Source: Lineus longissimus (lineage: Eukaryota > Nemertea > Pilidiophora > Heteronemertea > Lineidae). From it: 60,000 nucleotides of DNA. Position 1 is the first letter of the stretch, and each line of letters begins with the position of its first letter. The stretch is taken from contig NC_088310.1 in NCBI RefSeq assembly GCF_910592395.1, forward strand, positions 1,559,501 through 1,619,500, written 5' to 3'. Positions 27,201-39,200 of the stretch are shown here, in pieces. Under the pieces are notes generated by a model, which had not been told where the DNA came from, made no database searches, and saw nothing but the letters and a program-made list of their open reading frames with translations. The translations under genes and the position numbers were made by a program.

Positions 27201-30200
27201 GCGTCCATCGTCGGTGGCGGCCGTATTGTTAGCGCGGCACATTTCGTAAAGTCTGGACTTAAAATTGGTATAGGCCTACATATGTTCCATGGGCCCTGGG
27301 GCAATTCACACCAATCTGGTCAATCCATGATCCTCAAACTTACGAGCCTAATATTACAATGTGAATACTTTGCACTATCTATATTATTAAACGAGAGGCA
27401 AAATTTTCCTGTCAGTGATTGTCAATGACGTCATCGTATCAACTGATCACAATTAGCTATGATGTAAATGACGTGCTGTCTCCAGGATGAGCATTGAGCC
27501 CTGACGACGCCAGTCGGCATTGACGAGCACTCAAACCCAGGTCATGTGGCAACTTAAACCATCTGCAATGGGGAAGTGTCCGCCTGGCAGAGGTGTCTGC
27601 AAGGAGCCTCAGTGAAGCAATAATCTTACGTTTTATATGATAGGGCCTCTTATGCTCGTGTAAGTCCATGGTCAACACACACCAAGAATGATATTTACAT
27701 TAACAGTGTGACAAGATTGTGTCAGAAAACTAAGGGATTAGGTCAGTGGCATATGCTCAAAACTTGATATGCCACAGCAATCATGTTTGCAAGTGACATA
27801 AATCACTTGTTTGCATAGATAATTTCAGGTGCCCGCAACAAGAACTGGTCATCCTAGCAACCTCTGTTGGAAGCAAAATCAACCTGCAACCTTTAATCAT
27901 ATTTCTGTGTGACAGAAATTGCTTGTTTGCAGTTATAATTGCAGATGCCATCAAAATTGAATTAGAATTGGAAAGCGCACGGCCTGGGATCAAGCAAAAT
28001 CAACATGCAATCATGTTTGCATGTGAAAAATTGCCTGTCTGTGGTGATAATCGCAGGTGCGTGTGACAAGATTGTAATCAGCAAAGTCAAAACTAAGCGA
28101 TTATTGGTTTTACTCCACGACAAGAGATCTTCTTGTTGCATATCACAACGATTCTAATCATAGTCACTGTTGAGTGACAAAAAACGCCTGTTTATTAGTG
28201 TGCAGTGCTCTGATCGATTCAAACGTAGAGCAGGTCACATACTCCATATTAAATTTCCAGCTAATGTCAACTAATGCCAGCTATTTCCAATAAATGACAG
28301 CCCTGACATTCCTCGTTGCATGCTGAATTTGTAATTTCCAGCTAATGTCAACTAATGCCAGCTTTTTCCAATAAATGACAGCCCTGACATTCCTCGTTGC
28401 ATGCTGAATTTGTAATTTCCAGCTAATGTCAACTGATGCCAGCTATTTCCAATAAATGACAGCCCTGACATAAGTAAATCAGCTGGAAGGTCTGGGTCCA
28501 GTTTTTTCCACCTAATTCCAGCTCTGGAAATTAGGTTCCAGCTAATGCCAGGTTATGCCAGCTTTTTCCAGAGCTGGCATTTTCTGGCACTGCCATTTAC
28601 CAAAATACCGCCAAACTCCAGCCCTGACATTTTCTGGAATTTCCAGCTAATTCCAGCCTCCTGGCAAGGAAAAATAGTTTGGAATTAGGTGGAAATTGCC
28701 GGCTTTTGCCGACAATTTCCAGTCGAATTTCGCAGGGGGTAACAACAGCATGAATATGCTCAGACAAAATTCTCATGAATCCGAACCAGATCAAGTATGT
28801 GTGCACAAGTTGTGGTGTACCCAAGGGGACTCTCATAGCATATAGCATGCACAAATCAAATCGGCATCGACGTGCACCTCGATGGTATCTCGTAAATTCT
28901 TACAAATAAAATGTTCATATATAATGGTGTGTTACCAAGCTTCTGGTATTCTTATCCTATTTATGATCACTCCCTTCCCTGCAGCTACGAACATCCCATC
29001 ACTTCCTTCCTGCCCCTGTGCATGCCGCACTGGAATTTGTCAACGGGTTCCACAAACTGGCAAACTTTGGACGGCTTGAGTTTCATCGTCAAATTGTTTG
29101 TGGAAATAAATGAAACTTTATCCCCCAAAGTGAAGAGAAGGATCAATGAAACAGCCTCCGCTATTTCTACCTATAAAGAATCACAGTCCTGAGTCGGTTT
29201 TATCCAATCAGAATCTACTACTGTAATCTAATTGAAGATATCGTAAAATTCAAATTGATCTCTATTCATTCCATCAAATCTTAATCACCCCATCATTTCC
29301 CCGATCAAATCAATCATCGCTATCCTCAAATGGCCGCAACTGAGTCAAAAATATTTTACCACACTACAGCCTGCAGCAAATTGAGTGCAATTTTATGCAA
29401 CAGAGACCTCGATGATCTGAGATTCATCTTAAAACTATTAACCAACTGTAACCGATAACGACTCCTTAGGGTCCTATCGCGGCAGCAAAATCTCACCAAA
29501 CTTTAAATCTTAATTTTTACGATCATTTTTCAACCCTCGAAAGTGTTGTTTCAATAATCGATCAGCTCATCGGAGTCCCGAGGTAGCATCCCAAAACAGT
29601 GATATCATGATTCTAATCATCTTGGAACGATTGTACTTGAATGCAGGAGTACGAGGGAAGCCTCAGCCATGATATATCACCCCTTCGTGCCCAGTGAGGA
29701 CACGTCATAATTTGCGGTGAAGTTTCCTCGCTTCCCCGGGCAATCAAATGGATCGTATTTCCAAAATGTAAATGATCTTGAAATGGAAAAGTTTATTGCT
29801 AAAATTTGATTTTTGTCACCGTAAATGGTTGCCATGGAAATGCTGAAATTCAGTAAGGGGTTTGTTAAGTTGTAAATGGAGTGTTCATTATGAAGTAATC
29901 GAGGAGGTTTTTAAATCTCTTTTTTAAAGAAATCAAGACTCTACAGGATTAAATGAGTTCTAGAATAATATTTCATGCGGAGAAACTCGATGAACAGAAT
30001 TCTAAACGGATGCTGGTGCTGGATAAGAACGTGCAATTGAAGACACTTCGGGCTGATTCGACATGAGACAAAACCAGGTTACAACCTGACTGATGAAATA
30101 CGATATAATGTGATGAGTCGACACCTAAAAAGAGAAGAGGAAAAAGCAACCGCGTGACCTGATATCTCTCTTTGACTAGGACAAATTGACCTATGATTCA

Positions 30201-33200
30201 GATGTACTGACCATATGCTACATTTTCTTCCATTCACACTCCTGGTAACGAGGAATTCACCACTTACTTAACTGTGTGCCCTCCTATATGGACTAACACG
30301 ATATGGAAGATAAAAACCAAAACAGCCCCTTTCATCTTTGAAATGGTTTCACTCCTCACACGCCTTTGATCATGAGTATAATCTCGTTCATTAACCTAAA
30401 GGTTTCATCTCGATGCTGAATCATAACGTAAGCAGCAAGATTAACGCAATTAGGGCATAGAATTAGATCATGTAATAGAGGAATATACTACAATCAGTTT
30501 ACGCTAGCGTGGTTGTAGTAATATTATTCAAATGAGCTGGTTCGATACTCTGATGAGGTGACAGCGGACACTTGAGGTGAATCACCAACAGACGAATCAA
30601 GATGTTGAAAATGTATCAGAGGAGGTTGTCTGCAATCCTGAAGACCTCCTTATTTTGAGCATGTCCACTCAGAAAGAACCACACCAATGCCTTTTCATGC
30701 CAAATGCCAACAATTTGGTCAAGTGTCCTGTGGTATCTGTGATGACAAACAAGCATTTGTGTTGATCTGTATTTTACTAACTAGCTGAGGATAAGAAGGC
30801 CCACCCAAAGGTTTGTTGTCCAACATAATGTAGATAATCTTCCCTCTTGTCCCTGACCTTGTCACAATTCGATTCTCAAGCCGGTGCAAAGTCCTTGAAA
30901 ATCCCTCTTCCTTTGAGCCGTGTTGAGCCTAATCCAAGATATTGAATGACAAAATCTAAGCATCCATGATCCTACCGGTGCAGAACTCTTGACCAACTCC
31001 TCTCGCATTGATTTTTAGACCAAGAGGCATCTTAACACCAGGATGGAAGAATGCCAAAAGTGCAATCACATGTTTGTGATACTGGATGTCTTATACGCGC
31101 CGGTCACCGATCCAAAGGTTGACCGCGCTCAACGTTGCTCAACTTTCACTCTGGGGCCAACGCGCCAACCACTGGGCCATAAAGGAATTCCCTCATGGCC
31201 GGCGGGTTAAGCCGTGCCATATACCTGGGGGTACTATACACTGGAAGACGAATGAGTTGCCGAAAACAGACCGTGTCACTCCGCACGCATAGTTTACATA
31301 ACATTCCATTTTCTCGAAGAAGACTTGAGCAGAAACTTTCCACCATGAGCAGAGAGCATCACTTGCATCTATGGTATTTTCTTGGAGAAGACTTGTAAAA
31401 GAAGCTATTGGTACTTGAACTCTTTGCAAAATAATGTTGTTTCATTCACCATAACGGAGACCACCCTAGAACAACTTCAGCAGACCTGTGTGGTAGAACA
31501 GAATATGTAACCACTCGTCAAAGAGATCATTGCTTTTGATTGGCAAACTCTTGAGCATTTTAAAATATAGTTAACTTCACAGTTGGAAGGGTAAGGGATA
31601 CCATGTTCCAGCATGAGGTAAATCAGGATCATATCTCAAAGTTTGAACAACTTTCTATTGAAAATCTACTGGAGATTCATTGCAACCATATTGTAAGTCT
31701 GATGGAGAACAGTAGGTACGATAACATGCTTTTACACTATCTCATGGACCCGTGCCTGGGAGTCTGTGATCAATACCTTCTGCATCACAGGACACTATGA
31801 TCAACAGTCAAAAATCCATCGCGAGTAAATACGATATCTCGGTTAGGATGCAACACTACGTCAGTTCAAGTCGTGCTAACTTTCGTCGATTATTTCAATG
31901 ATGTTATGTTTCTCAAGTTTTAGTCAGCATAAACACAAGAATTTATGGTTGGAGTCTGCTGAATCAGTTGAAAAGATGATGATAATGATAATCCAACAGC
32001 TAATTTTGGGTAAGCCCGGATCACCACCTAACTTTCTAAGGTTTCCAGGAGCACCTTAAAGATGCTTGTTTTACTCAACCAGTAGAGGGAACCGCAAGCA
32101 GCGACTCGGCCAGCAGTGGAACCCACAATGTCTCGATTATGATTCTTGTGTCATTAGGGCAGAGCAATCTAGAGTCGAGGTCCAGAGCAGGGTAATTCTT
32201 GTTCATGCGACATGGACTCAAGGCAACAGCGCCAGCTAATTCACAGGTAAATAGCGCCAACCACTGGACATCATACACTAGAGTCAATGGCAAAATATCA
32301 AAAATTCATGAGTTTAAACAGTGAGTGTAAACGCGAGCTGAGTTTATGACAGGTGTATACAGTGGTGGTATAAAGTGTCACCAATTGGCAATCGAGATCG
32401 TCAACAGAATCGTTTCACAGTTATGATCTGGTCATTAGTTATTTTGAGTGGTGACTTAAAGGTGATGTGTATCTGTAGACTTCACCAAACCAGGGCCAAT
32501 GTCTCAGGGGTTCTATCCAGGGCTGGACAAGTAACCCAGTTGAGCATATTTTCTACTGCTCCTTGTTGCAGGTAACATGAAACCCAGTTCATTCCATTCA
32601 TCTCTGCCGATATTGACCTTGGCTAGGTGAATAAATCCAGGTGTTTTCCCTCAGATTATTGATTGGTTTCTGCCTTGAATCATATGTTGGACAATAAATA
32701 ATATTGGTATGTTTTGGACCAGTAAGTCAATACTGTTAGTAGTCGGTTGAGATTCTTGCATGTGTTTGTTTGAGGTTGTCGACTCTTTCCTGCTCCTCCA
32801 TCCCCTTCTTTTTATCAGTGTTGATTCTCAATGAAAACTTTTGATGAAAACTCAGTATGTTCCCTTGATTAGACCCTGCTCATCAGATGATGACGATCAT
32901 TTGATTCTCAGCCTGGGACTACAAGCTGTGTCAATCTGTCCAGCTTGACTTGGTCAGTCTAAGGTCCGCCACAAGGGACTGACCACATTCTCATTGTCCT
33001 ATATTAGCCAGCTAGTGCCAGATGTGAGCCAAAGGCACCAGAATCACAGGACAATACCAAATGGATCTGGACAATAGCCTGAACAAGATCAGATTAACGG
33101 GTGACCTATGGAGCCTGGATAATACAGCCAAATGTAGTGAATCCATACCCCGGATGTGGACATGTGATGGTATGAAAGACAATGATGGGGAAATGACAGG

Positions 33201-36200
33201 GTTGCATCTCTAACGAGCCACAAATATCCATTTTTAAAACTTTATTTGCATAATTAACCAATCTGGTCGTTAAAAACTCATGTTGGTTATAATTAGGATG
33301 ATTTATCTTGTAGATCATCACAATGTTCTATCAATGATCTGGACAGATGTTTGGCTACAGTTCCTTAAATATTGTTTTTAGGAAAAGGTGCTACAAGCAA
33401 AAGTATCATCCACGAGGACAGACTCCTTTGTTTTCTGTATCAATAATTGACAAGTTGTTCAAAGCACTTCATCACCAACTTTCACATTAGTGTTTTGAGT
33501 TCTGGATTCAGTCCTGTGCATCACTAGGGAAGCACGGTGCTTGTCAAAGATTTAGACCAGGGACTGATCCTGCCTTTTCAATATGATTGTACAGAGGTCA
33601 AGAAAGCACCCCCATTGTATTACTCAAGGAAAGGCATGATCTATATGATAAGGTCACGCAATTCAGAAGAGCAATTGGACTTGAAAGGGTGAAATAGTAG
33701 TACTGTGGACATGCTGATTATGTCGATAATTACACCACAGAAGTGGCAGGTATTTTCTGCTCTGGTTCACATCAATGACGAACTGTCATTGTCCAATTGA
33801 ATTTTGTTGTCATCTTGAAAGTAAGCCCATGATCCCATTCTTTGTGTGGAGATTTTTAGATTATAGCTAGTTGTTGCAACATGTCTGGTAGGTTTGTGTA
33901 CTTGGGGTTCTGCTGGACACAAGTCACAACAGCCATCTGATGACAGCAAGTCCAGGTGCCATCCATTTGGAGAAGCAAACCCCCCCCCCAATAAGTTAAC
34001 ACCCTAGAAATGAGTGAGTTGCTCATTATGACCTGCAACTGCAATGAGCAATAAAAGATTGCTCTTCTGTGGGGGAAAACCAGTAACTGCTGGGTTTGAT
34101 ACTGATGGCAGTTCACGGCAATCACCAATTCATGTTTCATGCACCTGCGATGAGAACTGCATACAAGCAATACTTGACACACGCAATCATGATTGCAGGT
34201 CCGGCAACAAAAAATATTTGTTTGCAGGTTGTCTTATCACAAGAGCTTGGAGCAATAAATTCTGATTGTGGAACTGTTCTGTTGTTTAATGTGGACATAT
34301 CCTGAACTGCTGGTAAAACTTGCCAGGAGAATCAATTTTGATCATGAACCCAAGAGACACAACCATTCATGGAACAACGTCATTCAATGAACTGGAATGC
34401 TCCCCATGGGCATGTCGAAAAAACACTTGAAATTAACATGAAAAAGAGTAGCAATAACAGGACACGAGACCAGCATGAGTCCGACACAGACAACCACACG
34501 ATGATGGTGTTCTCCAAAATGTTGCCACGTGCTCAACATTGGACTATAATGATTCTACCCACTTGTAAAGTTTGACATGCTAATAAATATTTTGTATAGA
34601 AATACAACACCACTTCTTCAACAATAGCGTTTTTTGATATCATAGTGGGAGGAATTTAAAATTCATTCATATTCACCAAAATCCCACGGAAAAACCTGTA
34701 TACCTAACAATGTGAGGTGTGGCATGGACAATTCACCTCTATTGGTAATTGGAGCACATGGACAAAAAATTATCAATTTCTGTGTCATTCAAATCAAAAA
34801 CTATTCAATGTATCAAGATTTTTTGGTTGACTTCCCAAAGAACCGTGCCGGTGTGATTGTCACCTCATGAGTGACGGGTACTCCACCAACCCTGTGCAAA
34901 ACAGGTAAAAGATGATGATAGAGAATGATGTTTTGTTATTTCATATTGTAAACTGCAAAATTTGGCAATCACAAGTTGTAGACATTTCGTGATCACTATC
35001 ATGTTTATCATACAAGTATCATACCAATTACATGACAATAAAGATGAGCATCTAACCCCTGCAATCTGTGTTATCTATGCCATATTTGAATCTGATACCT
35101 AACAGTAACAGCTGGACAACATAAATGAATCACTTGCATACACGGATGCAGCATGTGCTAACATCACTGCTCATTCGATCAAATTTTAAACTCTAAAATT
35201 CAACTGGACCCTTCATTCACAGCTGTTTTGACAACAATGCTGATTCAGAGAGAAAAAATATGGATGCACCACAGAAGGGGCTGTTTGAAATACACTGGCA
35301 ACAAACCTGTGGTTCCAACCATTCTCAAACTGCATCAAACTTTGGAGCACTTGACCAGATTTTCTTTCAGTATTGATTTTCAAATCCATTTGCTGAAGAA
35401 CAACTGAAATCATTCACTTTTATTGTCTCAGCAACTCAGTTAGAGATGCTGATCAGAGTGATAGTATGCACTAACTATATGCCACTTGCTCGCCTCATCA
35501 TGATGATATACACCATGCTAATTGAAAGAAGCAGTCAGATTCCCTTGCCAGGCTATTCACTGAATTAAAACGATTACTGTCCACGAGGGAACTTGTTCCT
35601 ACAAGAGACCAGTTTGAGAGGGGTGCACTGATGCTCTCCAATATGAGTGGTGTATCATCACTACAGGACGAAACGGTCACTCAATGCTAAATTTTACTGC
35701 TCAATTCGTCCTCATCCAACTGAGCAAGTTTATGAAAATCGCACAGACTTCAGGACATGTATACCCTACTTTCACTATCTGTTTAGGGACATTTAGAATT
35801 ACCACTATACATGAAGCTCTTTTAAACATGCTTCGCTATTAGCACAAAGGCCTTTGATCGATCTAAGGGGACAACCACAACAAAATATTTACCTCTATTT
35901 GGGGTCATACAGTAGTAGTCAACGACCTATGGCTCTGTCATACTAGGTGTCTTTTATACAAAATCATTGAATGGACTTATTTCTGGAACATTTTATAGCT
36001 AACAATGTGAAATATTACTCTATATCTTTCACTAAACAGTGAATCAAAATCTTTATAGGGTATGTAGGTCACAATTCCTCTGCATGGTACCATCGTACAG
36101 ATTTCTAGGCAGAACACAGGCCCTGTCAAATACCATCTTGCTAAGAATAATCTCAACATCTGCTCGGTAGATTCTCCAATCGTTTCCCAGATCACAGTAC

Positions 36201-39200
36201 TTCTCTTTCAGATGCAGTTGCAGCCAGAACACATCAGAATTACAAGAAATCACAGCCTGTATTTCCCTCCAAACGACACCCCAGGTACACTCAGCATTTA
36301 CATCTGAATCAAGCAGTAGAGAAGTCACAATGGAGCCAATCAGAGTATCTGATACATACCAAGCATTTCCTGGTTCGATGGAACATTCCACCAAGTCTCG
36401 CACAATACTGACCTAGAGATGCGGAGTACCATCTTCAGTGCTTGGAACAACCCAATAAAAACAAGATCTGCATGCATTACATTGTGAACTCCCTCTTCCA
36501 TTGCTGATAATTGTATTCAGTAGCAAAAGCAAACAACCACTTTTGAGCCATGAGCTACATGGATGTTCTCTAATTTATACCTTCAACCAGCTCATCTCAT
36601 CTGTGGGCTAACTTACGCAACTCTCAATGCCATTTTCTACCCTAAAGGATCTTGAATGGACAGCGAGGCTGACAGACAGTCCAACTGAGGACCGCTAAGG
36701 CCACTGGACAAACGACAACCTCGCAGATATCATCAATAAATTGAACATGTGAACATCTTCAAAACATTCCAATAATCATAATTGGACAAGAACGACACAA
36801 CAGGTCAACAATTCCGAAATAAACCTATTGTCACCTGGAAAATGGAATCATCACCAATTCTTATAAAACTTTACACAACCTTTATACAATTGTTCAAAAT
36901 AAGATAGAACGGCACATCTCGCATTTCGGTCTGTGTCAATGGAGGATCAACAGGGAACATGTCCTTGAGTTTACACAACATGTCAATTGGCACAGACCAA
37001 CACTGAACAACGATTTGAAAATTTGACTGTGAACTTTACTCAGCTGTGTCAACTGATGAAAGGGACTGTATTGCAAACTTTTGCGACATCTGGGAGCGAC
37101 GTTTTTCACATACTTTCTGATGGATTCATTTTTTGATCTCATGACATAGGTGAGTTCATGCCCTATTCAAAATCAGAGGAACAATTGGAACGAATGACAT
37201 TGATGTCTGTATAATGATCCAAACGTTACCATCACTTTATGTTATCAAAAAGGCCCCAAACAGGCGGGCCTCCCCTGAAATAAGGACAACACACTTTCAG
37301 CACAAAAGAAGATCTGAGGATTTAAAGACCTAAGCCCCATACAAACTGGCGCCCGATCTTACCAAGCTGCATATCTGGACCAATTTGGCATGCAGGGTCC
37401 ACGATAATCATAACAATAGCATCAGATGTGCACACTATGGATTTGAAAATATTTCACTGAGATCTATATTTGTCACCAGAGTCTATTTGGGGATGACGGG
37501 ATTATTCTATTCTATTGAATTGGACAATATTGTCCGAATGACTATCTCTTGCTGCTAGTGACCTTAGATTTACCCACATCTGATTTTCAACTATTTCTCT
37601 CTGAATGACAATTTTCAAGATTGTAACTGAAGTGCCGCAATACCTGATTGTTCATGATATTAGGAAAATGCTTCAGAAAACTTAAGTGAAAGAATATAAC
37701 AAACATTGTTGGTAACTGACATGAGGATTGGCTCACTACACTCTATTTGAATCATAACTCTGTCTTGCCATTTGATGCCTCTTTTTCATCCAAAAAAACC
37801 TGTTTTTGGAAAAGAGTAGATATCTAGTACCAATGATGAACACCCAACTGGCACAAAGTGATCACTCATCATAAACTCAGCATCAATACATCCTCAATGA
37901 GCTGCATCACTGCCATTTACAACCGCAATAAAGCATCATCAAGGATTTCCCCTGTTTTCATAAAATCAATTAGCACAGGAGCTGCTCATTTCCTATACCA
38001 ACAGCTTAATGTTTTGCTACGGAAACTCGATGAATGCCATGGCAATGCTAATATTGTAGTTCTAGGCTAATGGGAGGATCACTGGCTAATGATGACGCCA
38101 ATCAAACCATTAGTTAATCCAAGGCTAAATGCCCTAATGATACAGAGGATAAATGTTACATGTCATAGAATTATTCAATTGTTGGAGAAGAAGAGCCCAC
38201 AATCAACAGAACTAACAGTGAGAATCATGGAATTGATGCCAAAAACCTGAAACCTTTTGAGATTGTGAAATTGTCGAAAGATGTGAGAAAGGGCAGTGCT
38301 TCTGCTGAGTCATTTAGAAGGGGGCTGCATCATCAGCCACAAAATTTTTTAGGTCCAAATATTTTTTTCACTTGTTTTTTTTCTACTCAAAATGAAGAAA
38401 CATCATCAGTCCCAAAAAATTTGGCTTTGAAAATTTTTCCGAATTTTGAACTTATGAAATAGTTCAACAATTTTGGCGGGAAAACCAAATTATGCATTTT
38501 GGTCGTGTTACCGGGTGTATACTACACGTAACCCAATAGTGAGTAATTGATATTATTTCCCCTGAAGTTGGTCATCTGCAGTTTGCCTTTACCATACACT
38601 AGCTCTAGGAAAAATAGAAAATGCTGCATTATGTAATACTATTTGATAGGCAACAATAAATCATAACCAGTGGCTATGACTGCAACTTGTTCAATATTTG
38701 TACTGACTGTTGATACCAAGTCACTACTCCACAAGAAAACAAACATCGTCCAGGAAATAATACACGGTCAGTGGTGAGTGCCGGTGGTAACCGATGTCCG
38801 GCTCACAAGCAGCTGGATCGGTGCCTGAACAATATGGGATTATATTGATTAGGACCTGTACAAGTGTAAAATCAGGATGTCGCCGAGTCTATTTGGAATG
38901 CACTATTAGTTTATTAGGGATATCCTTAGAGCAGTAACGCTTAGTGCAGTATTTTAACCCCAATCTATTCTTGAATAAAACACAGCCCCCAGCAAGAACA
39001 GCATTCTGTGAATTATATCACTTGCACACTTCCTTTTGTTTTTTCTCAGAAGTCTGTCTCTGCTATGCTAATTATAGATCTTGTGATTAGCTTGGCATTG
39101 AGTGCCAATTATATGACTGCCAAGCCCCCCCCCCCCCTCGCTCGGCACCAGCAGAATTTGGCACATTGGCCCACCCCTGCCTTTATGAAAGAAAATGTAA

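Larger units (their letters stand above)
26246..28739. mobile_element. Foldback-like element, 2.5 kb, inverted ends CCCCTGCGAAAT
   Basis: The left end CCCCTGCGAAAT (26246-26257) is repeated inverted as ATTTCGCAGGGG at 28727-28738. Inside, the left arm (to about 26.58 kb) is packed with AGCTGGAA, AGCTGGCA and GCTGGAATTAGCTGG words; the right arm (from about 28.25 kb) has the same words in inverted orientation (TTCCAGCT, TGCCAGCT). Long inverted ends built of short direct subrepeats are the layout of Foldback/Galileo-type DNA transposons. No transposase is visible, so it would be non-autonomous. No convincing target-site duplication was found. It may instead be two related elements in inverted orientation around other repeats. 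Confidence 0.6.
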
